Of a stretch of DNA of 37,280 nucleotides, positions 7,593 to 17,128 are shown piece after piece. Position 1 is the stretch's first letter, and every line of letters begins with the position of its first letter. The notes beneath the pieces are model-generated. The model was not told where the DNA came from. It saw only the letters and a program-made list of their open reading frames with translations, and made no database searches. The stretch spans positions 1 to 37,280 of the forward strand of contig JAAYDL010000175.1 in NCBI GenBank assembly GCA_012729265.1, in the 5' to 3' direction. The translations under genes and the position numbers were made by a program. Source of the stretch: Lentisphaerota bacterium. GTDB lineage: Bacteria > Verrucomicrobiota > Kiritimatiellia > Kiritimatiellales > Pontiellaceae.

Positions 7593-8516
7593 ATGGAGAT
7601 GAAGGTTAAGCTTGTGGGGTTGTTTTCAATGGTTGTCCTAGCGCAGGCGCTCGCTCAGGAGACAAAACCCATTGTTCCGTTTGGGTCGGATATCGGTCCG
7701 ATCGAGCAGATGCGCCAGTCGCACGCCTTGGCAAGGACTCTTGCCACGCCGGAGGGTTCCGAGTGGCGGGCCAAGGGAGACCAACGGCGGACCTACCGCA
7801 ATCCGGACACCGGAACGGAGATGCCGTTCCGGCTCTGCGTGCCCGATAGCTGGGATGGAAAATCCGAGCTGCCGCTGGTGATGTTCCTGCACGGTGCCGG
7901 AAGCAATGAAAGCACGTATCTCGATGCGAACAGCAAGCAGATGGTCAAGCTCGCCAACGAGCATGGCTATATCCTCGTGTCGCCGCTGGGGGCGGATGGC
8001 GCTTATGGAACCTATCTTCGGCTGCCCGCTGTATTTGGAGCAGAGGACGAAGCAACAAAGATGCTGGCTGGAACCCGCACGGCGGAGCGGATCAAGTCGC
8101 AGGAAAACAGCGAGCGGGACGTGATCAACGTGCTTGAACTGGTGATGAACGAGTATCCCGTTGATCGGGCCTCGATGTTCCTGATGGGGCATTCGATGGG
8201 AAGCGGAGGCACATGGTACATTGGCGGCAAGTATGCCGGCTACTGGGCCGCGCTGGCCCCGATCTCCGGGCCGTTCGTCCAAAAATCGACCTATCCATGG
8301 GACCGCATCCGCGACAAGCCGATCTTTATCACAGAAGGCACCGGGGCAACCCCTTCGCTGGCAGGCAGCCGCGCCATGCAGACATGGATGAAGGAAGACG
8401 GATTCCGCGTTGAATACATGGAAGTGGACGCAGACCACGGCGGGATGGTACGTCTGGTCCTGCCTTCGATCTTCGAATTCTTCGACCGCTGCCGCGCAGC
8501 GACGGAAAGCAAGTAG
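7593..8516 (+). CDS. Secreted alpha/beta hydrolase (esterase/PHB-depolymerase-like)
   Basis: The 307-aa protein has an N-terminal signal peptide (KLVGLFSMVVLAQALAQ). The alpha/beta-hydrolase fold is shown by the oxyanion segment LVMFLHGAGSNE (about 95-106), the nucleophile elbow GHSMGSGG (about 198-205, Ser as nucleophile) and a late DADHGGM (His, about 281). This arrangement fits the polyhydroxybutyrate depolymerase / feruloyl esterase-like group, which cleaves ester bonds outside the cytoplasm. The substrate is not predictable. A strong AAGGAGG lies just before ATG 7593; a second ATG two codons later is possible. It is probably co-transcribed with the zinc-ribbon gene 48 bases upstream. Confidence 0.85.
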   Translation: MEMKVKLVGLFSMVVLAQALAQETKPIVPFGSDIGPIEQMRQSHALARTLATPEGSEWRAKGDQRRTYRNPDTGTEMPFRLCVPDSWDGKSELPLVMFLHGAGSNESTYLDANSKQMVKLANEHGYILVSPLGADGAYGTYLRLPAVFGAEDEATKMLAGTRTAERIKSQENSERDVINVLELVMNEYPVDRASMFLMGHSMGSGGTWYIGGKYAGYWAALAPISGPFVQKSTYPWDRIRDKPIFITEGTGATPSLAGSRAMQTWMKEDGFRVEYMEVDADHGGMVRLVLPSIFEFFDRCRAATESK

Positions 8517-8548
8517 AGGGGCGATTGCGGGAACTGAAAAAGATAATC

Positions 8549-8621
8549 GTAGACGGAGCATCGTGCTCCGTTGTGCTCCTTGGAACCTTTTCACCACAAC
8601 GAAGCTGGACGCTTCGTCTAC
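8549..8621. repeat. Complex palindromic element with GTAGACG ends
   Basis: Two 27-base arms (8549-8575 and 8595-8621) are reverse complements at about 22 of 27 positions, separated by 19 bases. Each arm is itself nearly palindromic: GGAGCATCGTGCTCC in the left and GAAGCTGGACGCTTC in the right. The outer ends are GTAGACG and CGTCTAC. Related right-arm sequences appear at 10943-10953 (GCTTCGTCTAC) and 31258-31305. Confidence 0.7.
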
Positions 8622-8646
8622 AATCCTCCCGTGCTTCGTGGTATCC

Positions 8647-8674
8647 TCTCACGCAAAGCCGCAACGTCGCAGAG
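8647..8674. repeat. Degenerate intergenic repeat, TCACGCAAAGCCGC type
   Basis: TCTCACGCAAAGCCGCAACG followed by TCGCAGAG shares its first 16 bases, with few changes, with the ends of the long repeats at 767-840 and 998-1068, about 7.6 kb away. Confidence 0.55.
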
Positions 8675-8765
8675 AATTCATTTACTATACTTTGTAATAC
8701 TATCCGCCGATTCCTTGTTTTCTATGCACGTTTTACAAAACACCCGCTACGCTCAAGGCACCAAG

Positions 8766-8800
8766 AACACCAAGCTTGGAGCCCTTTGTGCCTTGGTGTT
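8766..8800. repeat. Inverted repeat AACACCAAG / CTTGGTGTT
   Basis: A perfect 9-bp inverted repeat has a 17-base spacer. It is embedded in related words (AAGGCACCAAG upstream, CTTTGTGCCTTGG inside). No T-run follows, so it is not an obvious terminator. Confidence 0.5.
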
Positions 8801-8944
8801 TATTGGTTGCGGCTCTGCCGCGCTGTGTTCTTCGTGCGCGAATGCTTAAAGGCCTCACTGTATCGAATATCTGTCTTCACTTCGGATTTTCACCTGATTA
8901 GTAAGATCAGGGACCCCAATCTTTAGAAATGCGGATAGTGAGGA

Positions 8945-8972
8945 TTGCAATGGCGTCCGAGGTGTGTAGTAT
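8945..8972 (+). promoter_or_regulatory. Possible promoter of the NSS transporter gene
   Basis: TTGCAA at 8945-8950 and TAGTAT at 8967-8972 are separated by 16 bases, about 95 bases before the start codon. The leader then contains the hairpin at 9021-9037. Confidence 0.35.
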
Positions 8973-9066
8973 GATTTTTCCTAAGTTTTGGAAGGAGCTG
9001 TTGCACTGTACAATCTGACCAAAGGGTGCACCCCTTTTCCGTCATCGTAGCTAAAAGGACTCTGTT

Positions 9067-10608
9067 ATGGCAAAGCGCAGTTTATGGGGCAGTAAGGTGG
9101 GATTCCTCTTGGCCGCGGTCGGCTCGGCGGTAGGGCTGGGAAATATCTGGCGGTTTGCTTATATGGCCTATGAAAACGGCGGCGGAGCTTTTTTGGTTCC
9201 TTATGTCGTTGCTCTCTTGGTGGCCGGTATTCCGTTGATGATTCTCGAATATGCGCTCGGTCATCGCGAAAAATCTTCTCCGCCGCTCGCGTTTGCCCGC
9301 GTAAATCCACTCTGGGAGCCGTTGGGCTGGTGGATGCCGACGGTGGCGTTTCTGGGCATTAACCTGTTCTATGTCGCGGTCATCAGCTGGTGTATGAACT
9401 ATTTCTGCTTTTCATTTACCGGTGCATGGGGCGCGGATACCGGGGCATTTTTTTATGGAAAATTTCTCCAATTAAGTGACGGCCCTTTTAATTTAGGCGG
9501 TATTCGCTGGCCGATTCTCGGCGGAACGGTCCTTACATGGGCGATTGTTTGGTTGATTTGTTATCGGGAAGTCAGCCACGGAATAGAAAAAGCGAGTATG
9601 ATTTTTATGCCGCTGTTGTTTGTGCTGACGCTGATTCTGGTCGGTTGGTCGCTTCAGCTTCCCGGTGCCTGGACCGCAATTCGCGATAATTATCTTCACG
9701 CGGAGTGGTCAAAAATCAACCCGTTTGATGCCGAGGGAATTAAGGTCTGGGTCGCTGCTTTCGGGCAGATTTTCTTCACGCTGTCGCTGGGCTTCGGGAT
9801 CATGATTACCTATGCCAGCTATCTGCCGAAGAAAACCGATATTGTCGGAAATGCATTTTCCACCTGCATCATTAACTGCCTGTATTCTTTCATTGTCGGT
9901 TTTGCGGTTTTTGGAACCATCGGCCATATGGCTCAGGCGAAAGGGGTTGCTTTCAGCGAAGCGATTGCATCCGGTCCCGGCTTGGCGTTCGTTGTGTATC
10001 CGGAGGCCATTAATCAGATTCCGGTGGGCGGACGCATTTTCGGGGCGCTCTTCTTTCTGGTGCTGATCGTGGCGGGGCTCTCTTCGGCCATTTCCTTAAC
10101 CGAGGCCTTCGCCTGTTCCATCTGCGACAAGTTTAAGATGTCGCGCAAGACGGCCACATCGATTATCTGCGGCATCGGATTGGTTGGAAGTATGATTTTC
10201 TGCACGAACGCGGGACTGTACATTCTCGATATCGTTGATCATTTCATCAATAACTATGCGCTGATTATCGGCGGTATCATGGAATGTGTGCTGGTCGGCT
10301 GGATACTTAAATCAGGTGTGATGCGTCGCCATGTAAACCGCGTATCTTCGGTTCGGCTCTGGCCGGTTTGGGATTTTATTATTCGTTTTGTAACGCCGGT
10401 GATTTTGCTCATTATGGTTGGCGGCGCGCTCAAGAACGAGTTTAAGGAAGCCTATGGCGGTTATCCCGTCTTTGCACTGCTGTTGATCGGCGGCGGAATT
10501 CTGTTCTTCACGCGTATGATCTCCTTTGTGTTCAGCCACGTGAAGTGGGATCCCGTTCAGCTGAAAGAGCGGCACCACGAGCCGGAAGAAGACGATTTGC
10601 TGGTTTAG
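9067..10608 (+). CDS. Sodium-dependent transporter, NSS (SLC6-like) family
   Basis: The 513-aa inner-membrane protein is expected to import an amino acid or related solute with sodium. The N-terminal NSS signature is intact: WGSKVGFLLAAVGSAVGLGN, followed by IWRFAY, which carries the unwound first helix that binds substrate and sodium. About twelve hydrophobic segments follow, including the segment with GFGIMITYASYLPK, where members of the family have their conserved TM6 glycine region. The C-terminus is acidic (EPEEDDLLV). The length is usual for bacterial members. ATG at 9067 follows AAAGGA. The substrate cannot be called. A strong terminator follows at 10684-10707. Confidence 0.92.
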   Translation: MAKRSLWGSKVGFLLAAVGSAVGLGNIWRFAYMAYENGGGAFLVPYVVALLVAGIPLMILEYALGHREKSSPPLAFARVNPLWEPLGWWMPTVAFLGINLFYVAVISWCMNYFCFSFTGAWGADTGAFFYGKFLQLSDGPFNLGGIRWPILGGTVLTWAIVWLICYREVSHGIEKASMIFMPLLFVLTLILVGWSLQLPGAWTAIRDNYLHAEWSKINPFDAEGIKVWVAAFGQIFFTLSLGFGIMITYASYLPKKTDIVGNAFSTCIINCLYSFIVGFAVFGTIGHMAQAKGVAFSEAIASGPGLAFVVYPEAINQIPVGGRIFGALFFLVLIVAGLSSAISLTEAFACSICDKFKMSRKTATSIICGIGLVGSMIFCTNAGLYILDIVDHFINNYALIIGGIMECVLVGWILKSGVMRRHVNRVSSVRLWPVWDFIIRFVTPVILLIMVGGALKNEFKEAYGGYPVFALLLIGGGILFFTRMISFVFSHVKWDPVQLKERHHEPEEDDLLV

Positions 10609-10683
10609 CCTGTATTGCCGGCAGCGGCGAGGCGTGTTCTTCGGGAAGTTCTCTCTACCGAAGCTGGTCGAGCAAGGCACTTA

Positions 10684-10707
10684 AAACCGCGCACGCGGTT
10701 TCTTTTT
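10684..10707 (+). terminator. Rho-independent terminator after NSS transporter
   Basis: A perfect 8-bp stem AAACCGCG-CA-CGCGGTTT is followed directly by CTTTTTG, 75 bases after the stop codon at 10608. Confidence 0.8.
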
Positions 10708-10749
10708 GTGCTTCGATGCGGTTTCCGGAGAGCTCAATTCTTGAGCGGG

Positions 10750-10887
10750 TCAGGATGCGGTCCGGTGCCTGTGCATTTTCGAAATTCCGGCTTCGGAATC
10801 AGGAACGGTAGCTGCGTGATAATCAGTTTTGATCTCCAGAGTGTTTTTGCTAACATTCACTGCAACTAGGGTGACTTCATTGTTCAT
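10750..10887 (-). pseudogene. Possible remnant of an IS110-type transposase (N-terminus)
   Basis: Read on the minus strand from ATG 10887, the frame gives MNNEVTLVAVNVSKNTLEIK and about 25 further residues before likeness is lost. The VxVxVSKxTLE pattern resembles the first beta strand of IS110-family transposases, which carries the first catalytic acidic residue; here that position is Asn (VNVSK), not Asp. No further transposase sequence is present, so this is at most a dead fragment in the gap between the transporter and the DAHP synthase gene (10609-10949). Besides the terminator, nothing else is visible in that gap. Confidence 0.4.
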
Positions 10888-10949
10888 GGTTTTCTGTAGC
10901 GGAAGGGGAATCAGTATGGCTGGGATTATGCAGCATAAAGATGCTTCGT

Positions 10950-12023
10950 CTACGTCAATCGAGCTTCTTCCTGTCGGCGAATGGCTTCTTCGTGCAGCGT
11001 CTGCATGATATGGTCGACAAAGTCGGACGGAAGCCCCAGCTTTGCGCCGTGCTCTTCGCGTTCGCGCAGGATTTCCTGCCATCGGTGCGGTTGCAGGGTG
11101 GAGACATTCTGCTGTGCTTTCAGGGTCCCCATTTCGCTGACAATTTCCATGCGCTGAGCGAGCATTTCCAGTAGGCGGCTGTCCATTTCGTCCACCTTTT
11201 CGCGCAATTGGCTCATTCTTTTTTCAAATGCCGCATCGCCGCCTTTTTCATGGGGATGACGCAGTGCGGCGACCATTTGAAGAAAGATTTCAGGCGTCAG
11301 CTGTTGCGCGGCGTCGGATAGAGCGCTGGTCGGATCCGGGTGCACCTCCACCATAAGTCCGTCGAACAGTAAATCCATAGCTTCCTGGGCAATGGCGGGA
11401 ATCAGTGCCGACTTTCCGCAAATATGGCTGGGATCGCAGATCATCGGAAGATTCGGCATTTTGCGCATCAGCTCAATCGGCATTTTCCATGCGGGGGCAT
11501 TGCGGCAGCGCATTTCCTGCGTGGAGCTGACACCGCGATGAATGGCGCCGAGTTTATTCAGTCCCGCATTGGCGAGGCGCTCCAGCGCGCCGATCCACAG
11601 GCCCACGTCCTGGTTCATTGGGTTTTTAACCAGCACTGGAATGTCGCAGCCTTTTAATGCATCGGCCAGTGCCTGAACGGAGAATGGGTTGGTGGTGGTG
11701 CGCGCGCCGATCCAGACCAGATCCACGCCGAACTGAAGGCAGGCATCGACATGCGACGGCTCGGCCACCTCGGTGGCAATCTTCAGTCCGGTCTCACTGC
11801 GCGCTCGATCCAGCCAAGCGAGTCCGCGCAGGCCGACGCCTTCGAATGAACCCGGCCGAGTCCGCGGTTTCCACAGTCCGGCGCGCAGATAGGTTGCGCC
11901 GCGATCCGCCAGCGCGCGGGCAACCTGCAATATCTGGTTTTCGCTTTCTGCGCTGCACGGTCCCGCAATCAACAGCATGTTTCCAGTGGAAACGCCCCAG
12001 TCCTTCAGTTTTTCAGTGCTCAT
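10950..12023 (-). CDS. Bifunctional DAHP synthase / chorismate mutase
   Basis: The 357-aa protein joins two shikimate-pathway enzymes. Residues 1-265 are a type I-beta (KDO8P-synthase-like) DAHP synthase, which condenses phosphoenolpyruvate and erythrose 4-phosphate: LLIAGPCSAES, LRAGLWKPRTRPGSFEG, WIGARTTTNPF, LVKNPMN, IHRGVS, CDPSHICG and DGLMVEVHPDP. Residues about 270-350 are an AroQ-type chorismate mutase (LREKVDEMDSRLLEMLAQRM ... VSEMGTLK). The same domain order is known in Bacteroidetes, where the mutase domain also serves allosteric control; that role here is inferred. ATG 12023 has GAGGA upstream; the start overlaps the end of the short upstream ORF. Confidence 0.93.
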   Translation of the reverse strand: MSTEKLKDWGVSTGNMLLIAGPCSAESENQILQVARALADRGATYLRAGLWKPRTRPGSFEGVGLRGLAWLDRARSETGLKIATEVAEPSHVDACLQFGVDLVWIGARTTTNPFSVQALADALKGCDIPVLVKNPMNQDVGLWIGALERLANAGLNKLGAIHRGVSSTQEMRCRNAPAWKMPIELMRKMPNLPMICDPSHICGKSALIPAIAQEAMDLLFDGLMVEVHPDPTSALSDAAQQLTPEIFLQMVAALRHPHEKGGDAAFEKRMSQLREKVDEMDSRLLEMLAQRMEIVSEMGTLKAQQNVSTLQPHRWQEILREREEHGAKLGLPSDFVDHIMQTLHEEAIRRQEEARLT

Positions 12024-12252
12024 CAAAAATCCTCGTTAAATCAACAGCCTTCCATGTTTTATCCGTTTGTGCAACACGAAGTGATGCGCCGAGAAAGGTT
12101 TTGGCGGTGACGAGCGGGCTGTACGTCTCCGGCGCATTAGAAAGCGGTGGAAAAACCAACAGGATAACAGGCCACCAGCCAAACGCCGGGAAACAGAGCG
12201 GAAGCAGGGCTCCGCTTAAAACAGCCAGTGCGATTCGGATGGGAAGTTTCAT
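12013..12252 (-). pseudogene. Truncated apolipoprotein N-acyltransferase-like ORF (79 aa)
   Basis: The first 38 residues (LPIRIALAVLSGALLPLCFP then AFGWWPVILLVFPPL) resemble the first two membrane helices of apolipoprotein N-acyltransferase (Lnt), which is about 500 aa when complete. After SNAPETYSP the sequence is hydrophilic and unlike Lnt, and the frame stops at 12013. The catalytic nitrilase domain is absent, so it cannot act as Lnt. The start overlaps the helicase stop (ATGA at 12249-12252) and the end overlaps the DAHP synthase start, as in a tight operon. It may be a deletion product kept for translational coupling, or a small membrane protein in its own right. Confidence 0.5.
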
Positions 12253-14252
12253 AGGCTCTCCGGGAGTTCAACGATTTCGATCGGGCATTCTTCGATGGAT
12301 TCGAGAAAGAGGCGGCCATACCATTGGTTCTGCACGCGGCTGTCGAGAATGGTGACGGTGCCGGTGTCGGAGGTGCTGCGGATGAGCCGTCCGACGCCCT
12401 GGCGGAATTTAAGCACGGCTTCGGGGAGGGAATATTCGCGGAATGGATTGCCTCCTGCGGCTTCGATCGATTCAAACCGCGCCTGAATGAGCGGATGGTC
12501 GGGGACGGCAAAAGGCAGGCGGGTAATGATGACATTACTCAGTGCTTCGCCCTGTACATCGACGCCCATCCAGAAGCGATCGAGGCCAAACAATACGCCG
12601 GCTTCGTGGTTACGGAAACGCTCAATCATCTGTTTAGGCGGAATGCCAGAGCCCTGCACAAGCAGCTCAAAGCCGTCGAGCTCAAAATCAAAGCGCAGTT
12701 CGTCGGCCACGTTCTTCATGAAGCGCGCGTTGGTGAAAAGGACAAACGCGCGCCCGCAGCTTTCGCGGACAAAATGGCGAATGGCGATGCCGGCGGCTTT
12801 CTCAAATTGGTCGGCGGAAGGGGGCGGCATGGCGGCGGGAATTTGAACGCGCATTTGCCGCGCATAATCGAATGGCGATCCGACGCGCAGTTCGGTGCAG
12901 GTTTCGGCGCCGATGCGGTGGCGGAAATAGGAAAGGTTGTTACCGACAGCGAGCGTTGCACTGGTCATGACCACGCACGGCACCTCTTCAAACAGCATTT
13001 CGCGCAGAATTGGGCCGACATCGACGGGCGCGGAGTAGAGCACTGGGAGGCGTCTGCGTCCCTGGGTTTCAGTCCAGTAAACGTGTCCCTCGAGCGATTG
13101 GCGGAGAAAGGATTCAACGCTGTCGCGCAGCTCCAAGCCACGGTTGCGCAGGCTCTTGATTTCGGCGGCGATGCCATCGTCGTCGATGGTTTCGAGCAGG
13201 GTTTTGAGATGCTGGCAGAGGTTGGTGATTTTCAGCGGGAGGTCGGTCTCGATCGGCGGCGGTTCAAAGATACGCTGCTGGGTTTTCTGCGGGCCAAGTT
13301 TAAAATGGGCGCGCACGTTTTCGAACAGCGCGTTGGCTGCTTCGCGGCATTGGTCGGCCATGAATGCGCCCTTGCCGTCTTTTAGCATGGAGCAGAGGCC
13401 GCGCTGTTTTTCGCTGTAGATTCGGCGAATCCAATATTCGATCATGTAGAGCGAAAGACGGATGCCCAAATGCGACGAAGCGACCTGCTCCATTTGGTGT
13501 GCTTCGTCAAAAACGACATAGCCGTAGCTTGGGAGCAGGGCGGCCCCATCGGCGCGGAGCGCCAGCTCAGAAAAGAAGAGCGAGTGGTTAACCACCAGAA
13601 CATGGGCGTTCTGCATCTTTTTGCGGGCGACCATGAAGTAGCATTCCTGATGGAAGGGGCAGCGCTTGCCGGGGCAGTTTCCGTGTTCGGCACAGATGGA
13701 ACCCCAGACCTCGTGATCGGGTTGCTCCTCCAACTCCTGAATGCTGCCGTCGCCCAACTGTTTGTTGCTGGCGAGTGCATAGATGGTGTCGATTTGCTGC
13801 GCGCGCGCGTTGTCGAAGAAGTCGGCGGCGGAGCGGCGTGCACGCTGCAGGCGGAGGAGGCAGAGATAGTTGGTGCGGCCCTTCACCATCACCGCATTAA
13901 ACTCGCGGCCGAGCGCCTTGCGCACAAAGGGAATATCTTTGTGGATGAGCTGTTCCTGGAGGGTGATCGTATAGGTGGCGATCACGCAGCGCGTTTCATG
14001 TTCCAGTGCGGAGAGAATCAGCGGAACCAGATAGGCAAAGCTTTTCCCCACGCCGGTACCTGCTTCAACCGCAAGGTGATGCTTCATGGTGGCGGCGTCG
14101 GCCACCGCTCGGGCCATTTTCTGCTGCTGCGGACGAATCTCAAACGCAATGCCGTCCTGCACACAAAGCTGTTCCAGCAGCCCGCCCGGTTCAAAGAAAC
14201 GGTCGGTCAGTTCGGGCGCAGATGAAATGGGCGCTGGATCGGGAAAAATCAT
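12249..14252 (-). CDS. DinG-like ATP-dependent DNA helicase (XPD family)
   Basis: The roughly 667-aa superfamily 2 helicase has Walker A ([14 protein letters not shown], about 62-75), the Walker B box DEAH (VVFDEAHQ), VVNHSLF between them, MTSATL (motif III region) and the late VGRLIRS motif VI. Four cysteines (YLC, then [18 protein letters not shown]) lie where XPD/DinG helicases bind an iron-sulfur cluster. Such enzymes unwind 5'-tailed DNA, R-loops or D-loops during repair. I chose ATG 14252; a GTG at 14261 in frame is the alternative. It is the first gene of a minus-strand run with the truncated lnt-like ORF and the DAHP synthase. It is divergent from the chemoreceptor gene with a 214-base gap in which I see no clear promoter. 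Confidence 0.88.
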   Translation of the reverse strand: MIFPDPAPISSAPELTDRFFEPGGLLEQLCVQDGIAFEIRPQQQKMARAVADAATMKHHLAVEAGTGVGKSFAYLVPLILSALEHETRCVIATYTITLQEQLIHKDIPFVRKALGREFNAVMVKGRTNYLCLLRLQRARRSAADFFDNARAQQIDTIYALASNKQLGDGSIQELEEQPDHEVWGSICAEHGNCPGKRCPFHQECYFMVARKKMQNAHVLVVNHSLFFSELALRADGAALLPSYGYVVFDEAHQMEQVASSHLGIRLSLYMIEYWIRRIYSEKQRGLCSMLKDGKGAFMADQCREAANALFENVRAHFKLGPQKTQQRIFEPPPIETDLPLKITNLCQHLKTLLETIDDDGIAAEIKSLRNRGLELRDSVESFLRQSLEGHVYWTETQGRRRLPVLYSAPVDVGPILREMLFEEVPCVVMTSATLAVGNNLSYFRHRIGAETCTELRVGSPFDYARQMRVQIPAAMPPPSADQFEKAAGIAIRHFVRESCGRAFVLFTNARFMKNVADELRFDFELDGFELLVQGSGIPPKQMIERFRNHEAGVLFGLDRFWMGVDVQGEALSNVIITRLPFAVPDHPLIQARFESIEAAGGNPFREYSLPEAVLKFRQGVGRLIRSTSDTGTVTILDSRVQNQWYGRLFLESIEECPIEIVELPESL

Positions 14253-14466
14253 GGCGCGCACTCTATTCCATCTTTGCGCCGGAGAAAACGCCGTTGTTCA
14301 AAAAACGGAGCGATAAAACTCTACGCTGCTGCTGATCTGGTGTTGAGAGGGGGGAGGAGAAAAATTTGCGTTTGGATTTATAGATAGTTTGAAGAAGGGC
14401 TCGTCAAATGCCTTTCTTTCCTCCTAAATTGCTGTCGATTGAATCAGGATTTTTTAGGGGTGAAGG

Positions 14467-16767
14467 ATGACGATTACGCATAGAATGATTTGGATTGCGG
14501 TGGTTCCGATTGCCGGGTTGGCTCTGACAGGGTTAATCTACCTGTCGCAGATGGAAAAGATGACGGAGTCGGTTGATAAAACCATGAATGAAACCTTCAT
14601 GCGTATTCTTGATACCGATCTGTCCGCCATTACGGAGCTGGATGAGGGAATCCGGGCTTTGCTCAAAGCCGACCGCGCTGCGTATCAGGCGTTGATTGCT
14701 CAGACGTCGGCGCTGGATGATGCCAATCTGGAAGAGCTGGAAAAGTATGATCTGGAAAACAGTGAAAATATTACCCAGGTTCAAGAGCGGTTAAAGGAAG
14801 CCAGTTCGGTGTTTTCTGTCGCCGAGTCCGCGTTGTATAAGGTTTTTGAGCATGAGTTTGAAAACTGGAGCACCGCAAGCCGCAATGCCATTACACTTAC
14901 GACGGAGCTTCGTGATGAGATGCCGGCTTTGAACAAAGATTTGGCATCGGAGCTTGAGCTGTTTGATTCGATGCGGAGTCAGCTCAATGCAATTGTCGGT
15001 ATTTTGGAAGAACAGATTCTTGTGGGCGAAGAGTTGGCTCAGGATGAGCAGCTTTCCGCTAAGGCCACAGAAGATGCGGTTAAGAGTATTGCGGGTTTGT
15101 CGCCGAAGGTGAAGGCCTTTACTGAAGAAGCAACGGAGCAGATGAAGCAGGTTTCTCAATCGATTGCCGAGCAGGCGGTTCAGGTGGTCGCACAAGAGTC
15201 CATCAAGTTGGTGCCTGTGGAAGGCGATACGAATGCGCCTTCATTTTCTGTGGAAAACGTTATTGGCCAGGTTGGAAAACGCATTATTGAGCAGCAAGTC
15301 AGCGTGCCTTCGGTTTCCACGGTTGAGTTGGATCAGGCGATAAAGCTTGCTGAAGAGTCGGTAAAAAAGGAGAGTCAATTGTCCGCCGAGGCTGCGGCTC
15401 ATCAGAAACAGATTTCGGAACTGAAAGATGCGCTGCTGCTTTTAGTTAAGGCAGATAGAGACCTTTATCAATGTTATGCTGCTCAACTGAAGCTGGATGA
15501 TGCATCAGAAACGGCGGAGTTGAAGTCGTTGGCGGATGAGTTTGCTGAAAATGCGGATCAGGCGGTGGAGTGCTGCACCGATGCGTCGGCGCTATTTGAC
15601 GAGGAAGCGCAAGGTCAGTATGAGGCTTTTCTTGAAAGCTTTAAGCAGTGGCGTGACTTGGGTGAACCTCTATTTGTTCGAGCCCGGACGATGCAACAGA
15701 AGGTTGAAGCGCGCCGGGCTGAAGCACTGTCCGCTGAAAAGACATTTGCTTCAATGCGCGATCTGATTGCTCGATTAGGGACGTCGCTTGAGGAGCGGAT
15801 CGAGGATCAAAATCAGATTATTTCGGATAAGAAGGATGTTGCTGTTCAGGAGGTTGCCGACCTGAAGGATTCCGGAGATCGCCTTAATAAGGGAATGATA
15901 ATTTTTGTGTCGGCGGTGATTTTCGCTGTTGCGGTTATGCTGTTCCTGATGATTCGCCAGCTCATGAAGGTGCTGGGCAAAATTTTATTAGAACTGAAAA
16001 AAGGTTCTCTGGGAGTCGCGGCGGCGGCGAGAGAAATTTCAACTTCCGCACAGTTGCAGGCGGATGGCGTCACGCAGCAGGCGGCCGGGCTGGAGGAAAC
16101 GGCCTCGAGTCTGGAGGAGATGTCGGTGATGACCTGTTTGTCTGCAACCAAAGCCCAAGAGGCAAGCCAGTTGGCTATTGCCGCTTCATGTGCGGCGGAA
16201 TCGGGTAGTGTCGCCATGCAGAGAGTGGATGGTGCGATGAACGACATTCAGTCGAGTTCTTCCAAAACGGCGAACCTTATTAAGGTGATTGATGAGGTTG
16301 CCTTCCAGACCAAACTGCTGGCGCTCAATGCGGCTATTGAGGCGGCACGGGCCGGAGAGTCCGGAAAAGGGTTTGCTGTGGTTGCGGAAGAAGTTCGTAA
16401 TTTGGCGCGCCGTTCCGCTGATGCCGCGCGAGAAACGTCGCAGTTGATTGAAGAGGCGGTTCAGCATGCAACGAATGGTGCCGTTGTGGTAGATGAAGCC
16501 GAGGCCGCGCTGAAGAAAATTGTGCAAAATGTTTCCAAGACGGCTGAGCTGATCAACGAAATTGCTGTTTCAAGCAATGAGCAGGCGGAAGGGCTGAAGC
16601 AGATCAATGTAGCTGTTGCGCAGATGGATGAGGTTACTCAGGGCAGTGTTGCGCATGCGGAAGGGTCGGCCAGTGCCTTGTCTAAACTCAGTGCGCAGGC
16701 GAAGAAGATGGACAAGGTCGTTGAAGAGTTGAACGCATTGGTGTTTGGGCGTCCCCGCATCTTTTAG
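14467..16767 (+). CDS. Methyl-accepting chemotaxis protein
   Basis: The 766-aa transmembrane receptor starts with a membrane helix ([20 protein letters not shown]), followed by a long, mostly helical, acidic periplasmic region (about 35-470) with two similar parts: the [14 protein letters not shown] region (about 75) and the [16 protein letters not shown] region (about 330) look like repeats of one module. A second membrane helix lies at about 476-496. The signalling domain is clear: [15 protein letters not shown], then the hairpin tip [18 protein letters not shown] and [19 protein letters not shown]. No typical HAMP domain is visible between the second helix and the coiled coil. No chemotaxis genes are nearby. 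The ligand is unknown. Confidence 0.92.
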   Translation: MTITHRMIWIAVVPIAGLALTGLIYLSQMEKMTESVDKTMNETFMRILDTDLSAITELDEGIRALLKADRAAYQALIAQTSALDDANLEELEKYDLENSENITQVQERLKEASSVFSVAESALYKVFEHEFENWSTASRNAITLTTELRDEMPALNKDLASELELFDSMRSQLNAIVGILEEQILVGEELAQDEQLSAKATEDAVKSIAGLSPKVKAFTEEATEQMKQVSQSIAEQAVQVVAQESIKLVPVEGDTNAPSFSVENVIGQVGKRIIEQQVSVPSVSTVELDQAIKLAEESVKKESQLSAEAAAHQKQISELKDALLLLVKADRDLYQCYAAQLKLDDASETAELKSLADEFAENADQAVECCTDASALFDEEAQGQYEAFLESFKQWRDLGEPLFVRARTMQQKVEARRAEALSAEKTFASMRDLIARLGTSLEERIEDQNQIISDKKDVAVQEVADLKDSGDRLNKGMIIFVSAVIFAVAVMLFLMIRQLMKVLGKILLELKKGSLGVAAAAREISTSAQLQADGVTQQAAGLEETASSLEEMSVMTCLSATKAQEASQLAIAASCAAESGSVAMQRVDGAMNDIQSSSSKTANLIKVIDEVAFQTKLLALNAAIEAARAGESGKGFAVVAEEVRNLARRSADAARETSQLIEEAVQHATNGAVVVDEAEAALKKIVQNVSKTAELINEIAVSSNEQAEGLKQINVAVAQMDEVTQGSVAHAEGSASALSKLSAQAKKMDKVVEELNALVFGRPRIF

Positions 16768-17050
16768 TTCAAAGCCATTAATCTGCTTCTTGTTTTCCTC
16801 GTTAAAGAGGGCCAGATAATGATTGAGCAGCAGGATATCGTTCTGTCGCTCCCGCAGCGGCGGAAGTCTGACAACGACCATAGAGACGATAAAACAGATC
16901 CTCGCGAAATTCGCCCTTTTCCACCATGCCCTTGAGATCGCGGTTGGTGGCGGCAATCAGGCGCGTATCCACATTGACGGGTGTATCACCGCCAACGCGG
17001 GTTTCACCGCGCTCCCATCCGCCTTCGGTCCGCTTTTTGCCGATATTTTG
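16768..17050 (-). pseudogene. Frameshifted fragment of a sigma54 activator gene
   Basis: The minus strand encodes [20 protein letters not shown] and [13 protein letters not shown], then, after a one-base shift near 16888, [20 protein letters not shown] and [15 protein letters not shown]. Together these form a continuous piece of the AAA+ domain of NtrC-type activators, from just after the sensor I region to before WPGNVREL. The Walker A, GAFTGA and DNA-binding parts are missing. The fragment ends exactly at the chemoreceptor stop on one side and near the gltB promoter region on the other. It is clearly dead. It fills nearly all of the 361-base gap before gltB. Confidence 0.8.
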
Positions 17051-17063
17051 CCGGGTTAAGGGG

Positions 17064-17092
17064 TTGACTTGCAGTGTGGGGGTACTCCAGAT
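17064..17092 (+). promoter_or_regulatory. Weak candidate promoter for gltB run
   Basis: TTGACT at 17064-17069 is a good -35 box, but the -10 region (CCAGAT at 17087-17092, 17-base spacer) is poor. No sigma54 GG-N10-GC element is seen between the pseudogene and gltB, so this run does not seem to share the sigma54 control of amt and glnN. Confidence 0.25.
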
Positions 17093-17128
17093 TACCGCGC
17101 AATTTTACCGGAACGAGACGAGGTTTTT

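Larger units (their letters stand above)
8517..9066. other. Gene-free stretch with palindromic and word-like repeats
   Basis: No credible gene is seen here. The gap contains a complex palindrome (8549-8621), a TCTCACGCAAAGCCGC word shared with 820-836 and 1045-1062, a 9-bp inverted repeat (8766-8800), a likely promoter (8945-8972) and a short hairpin AAAGGG-TGCAC-CCCTTT at 9021-9037 in the leader of the transporter gene. Confidence 0.55.
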
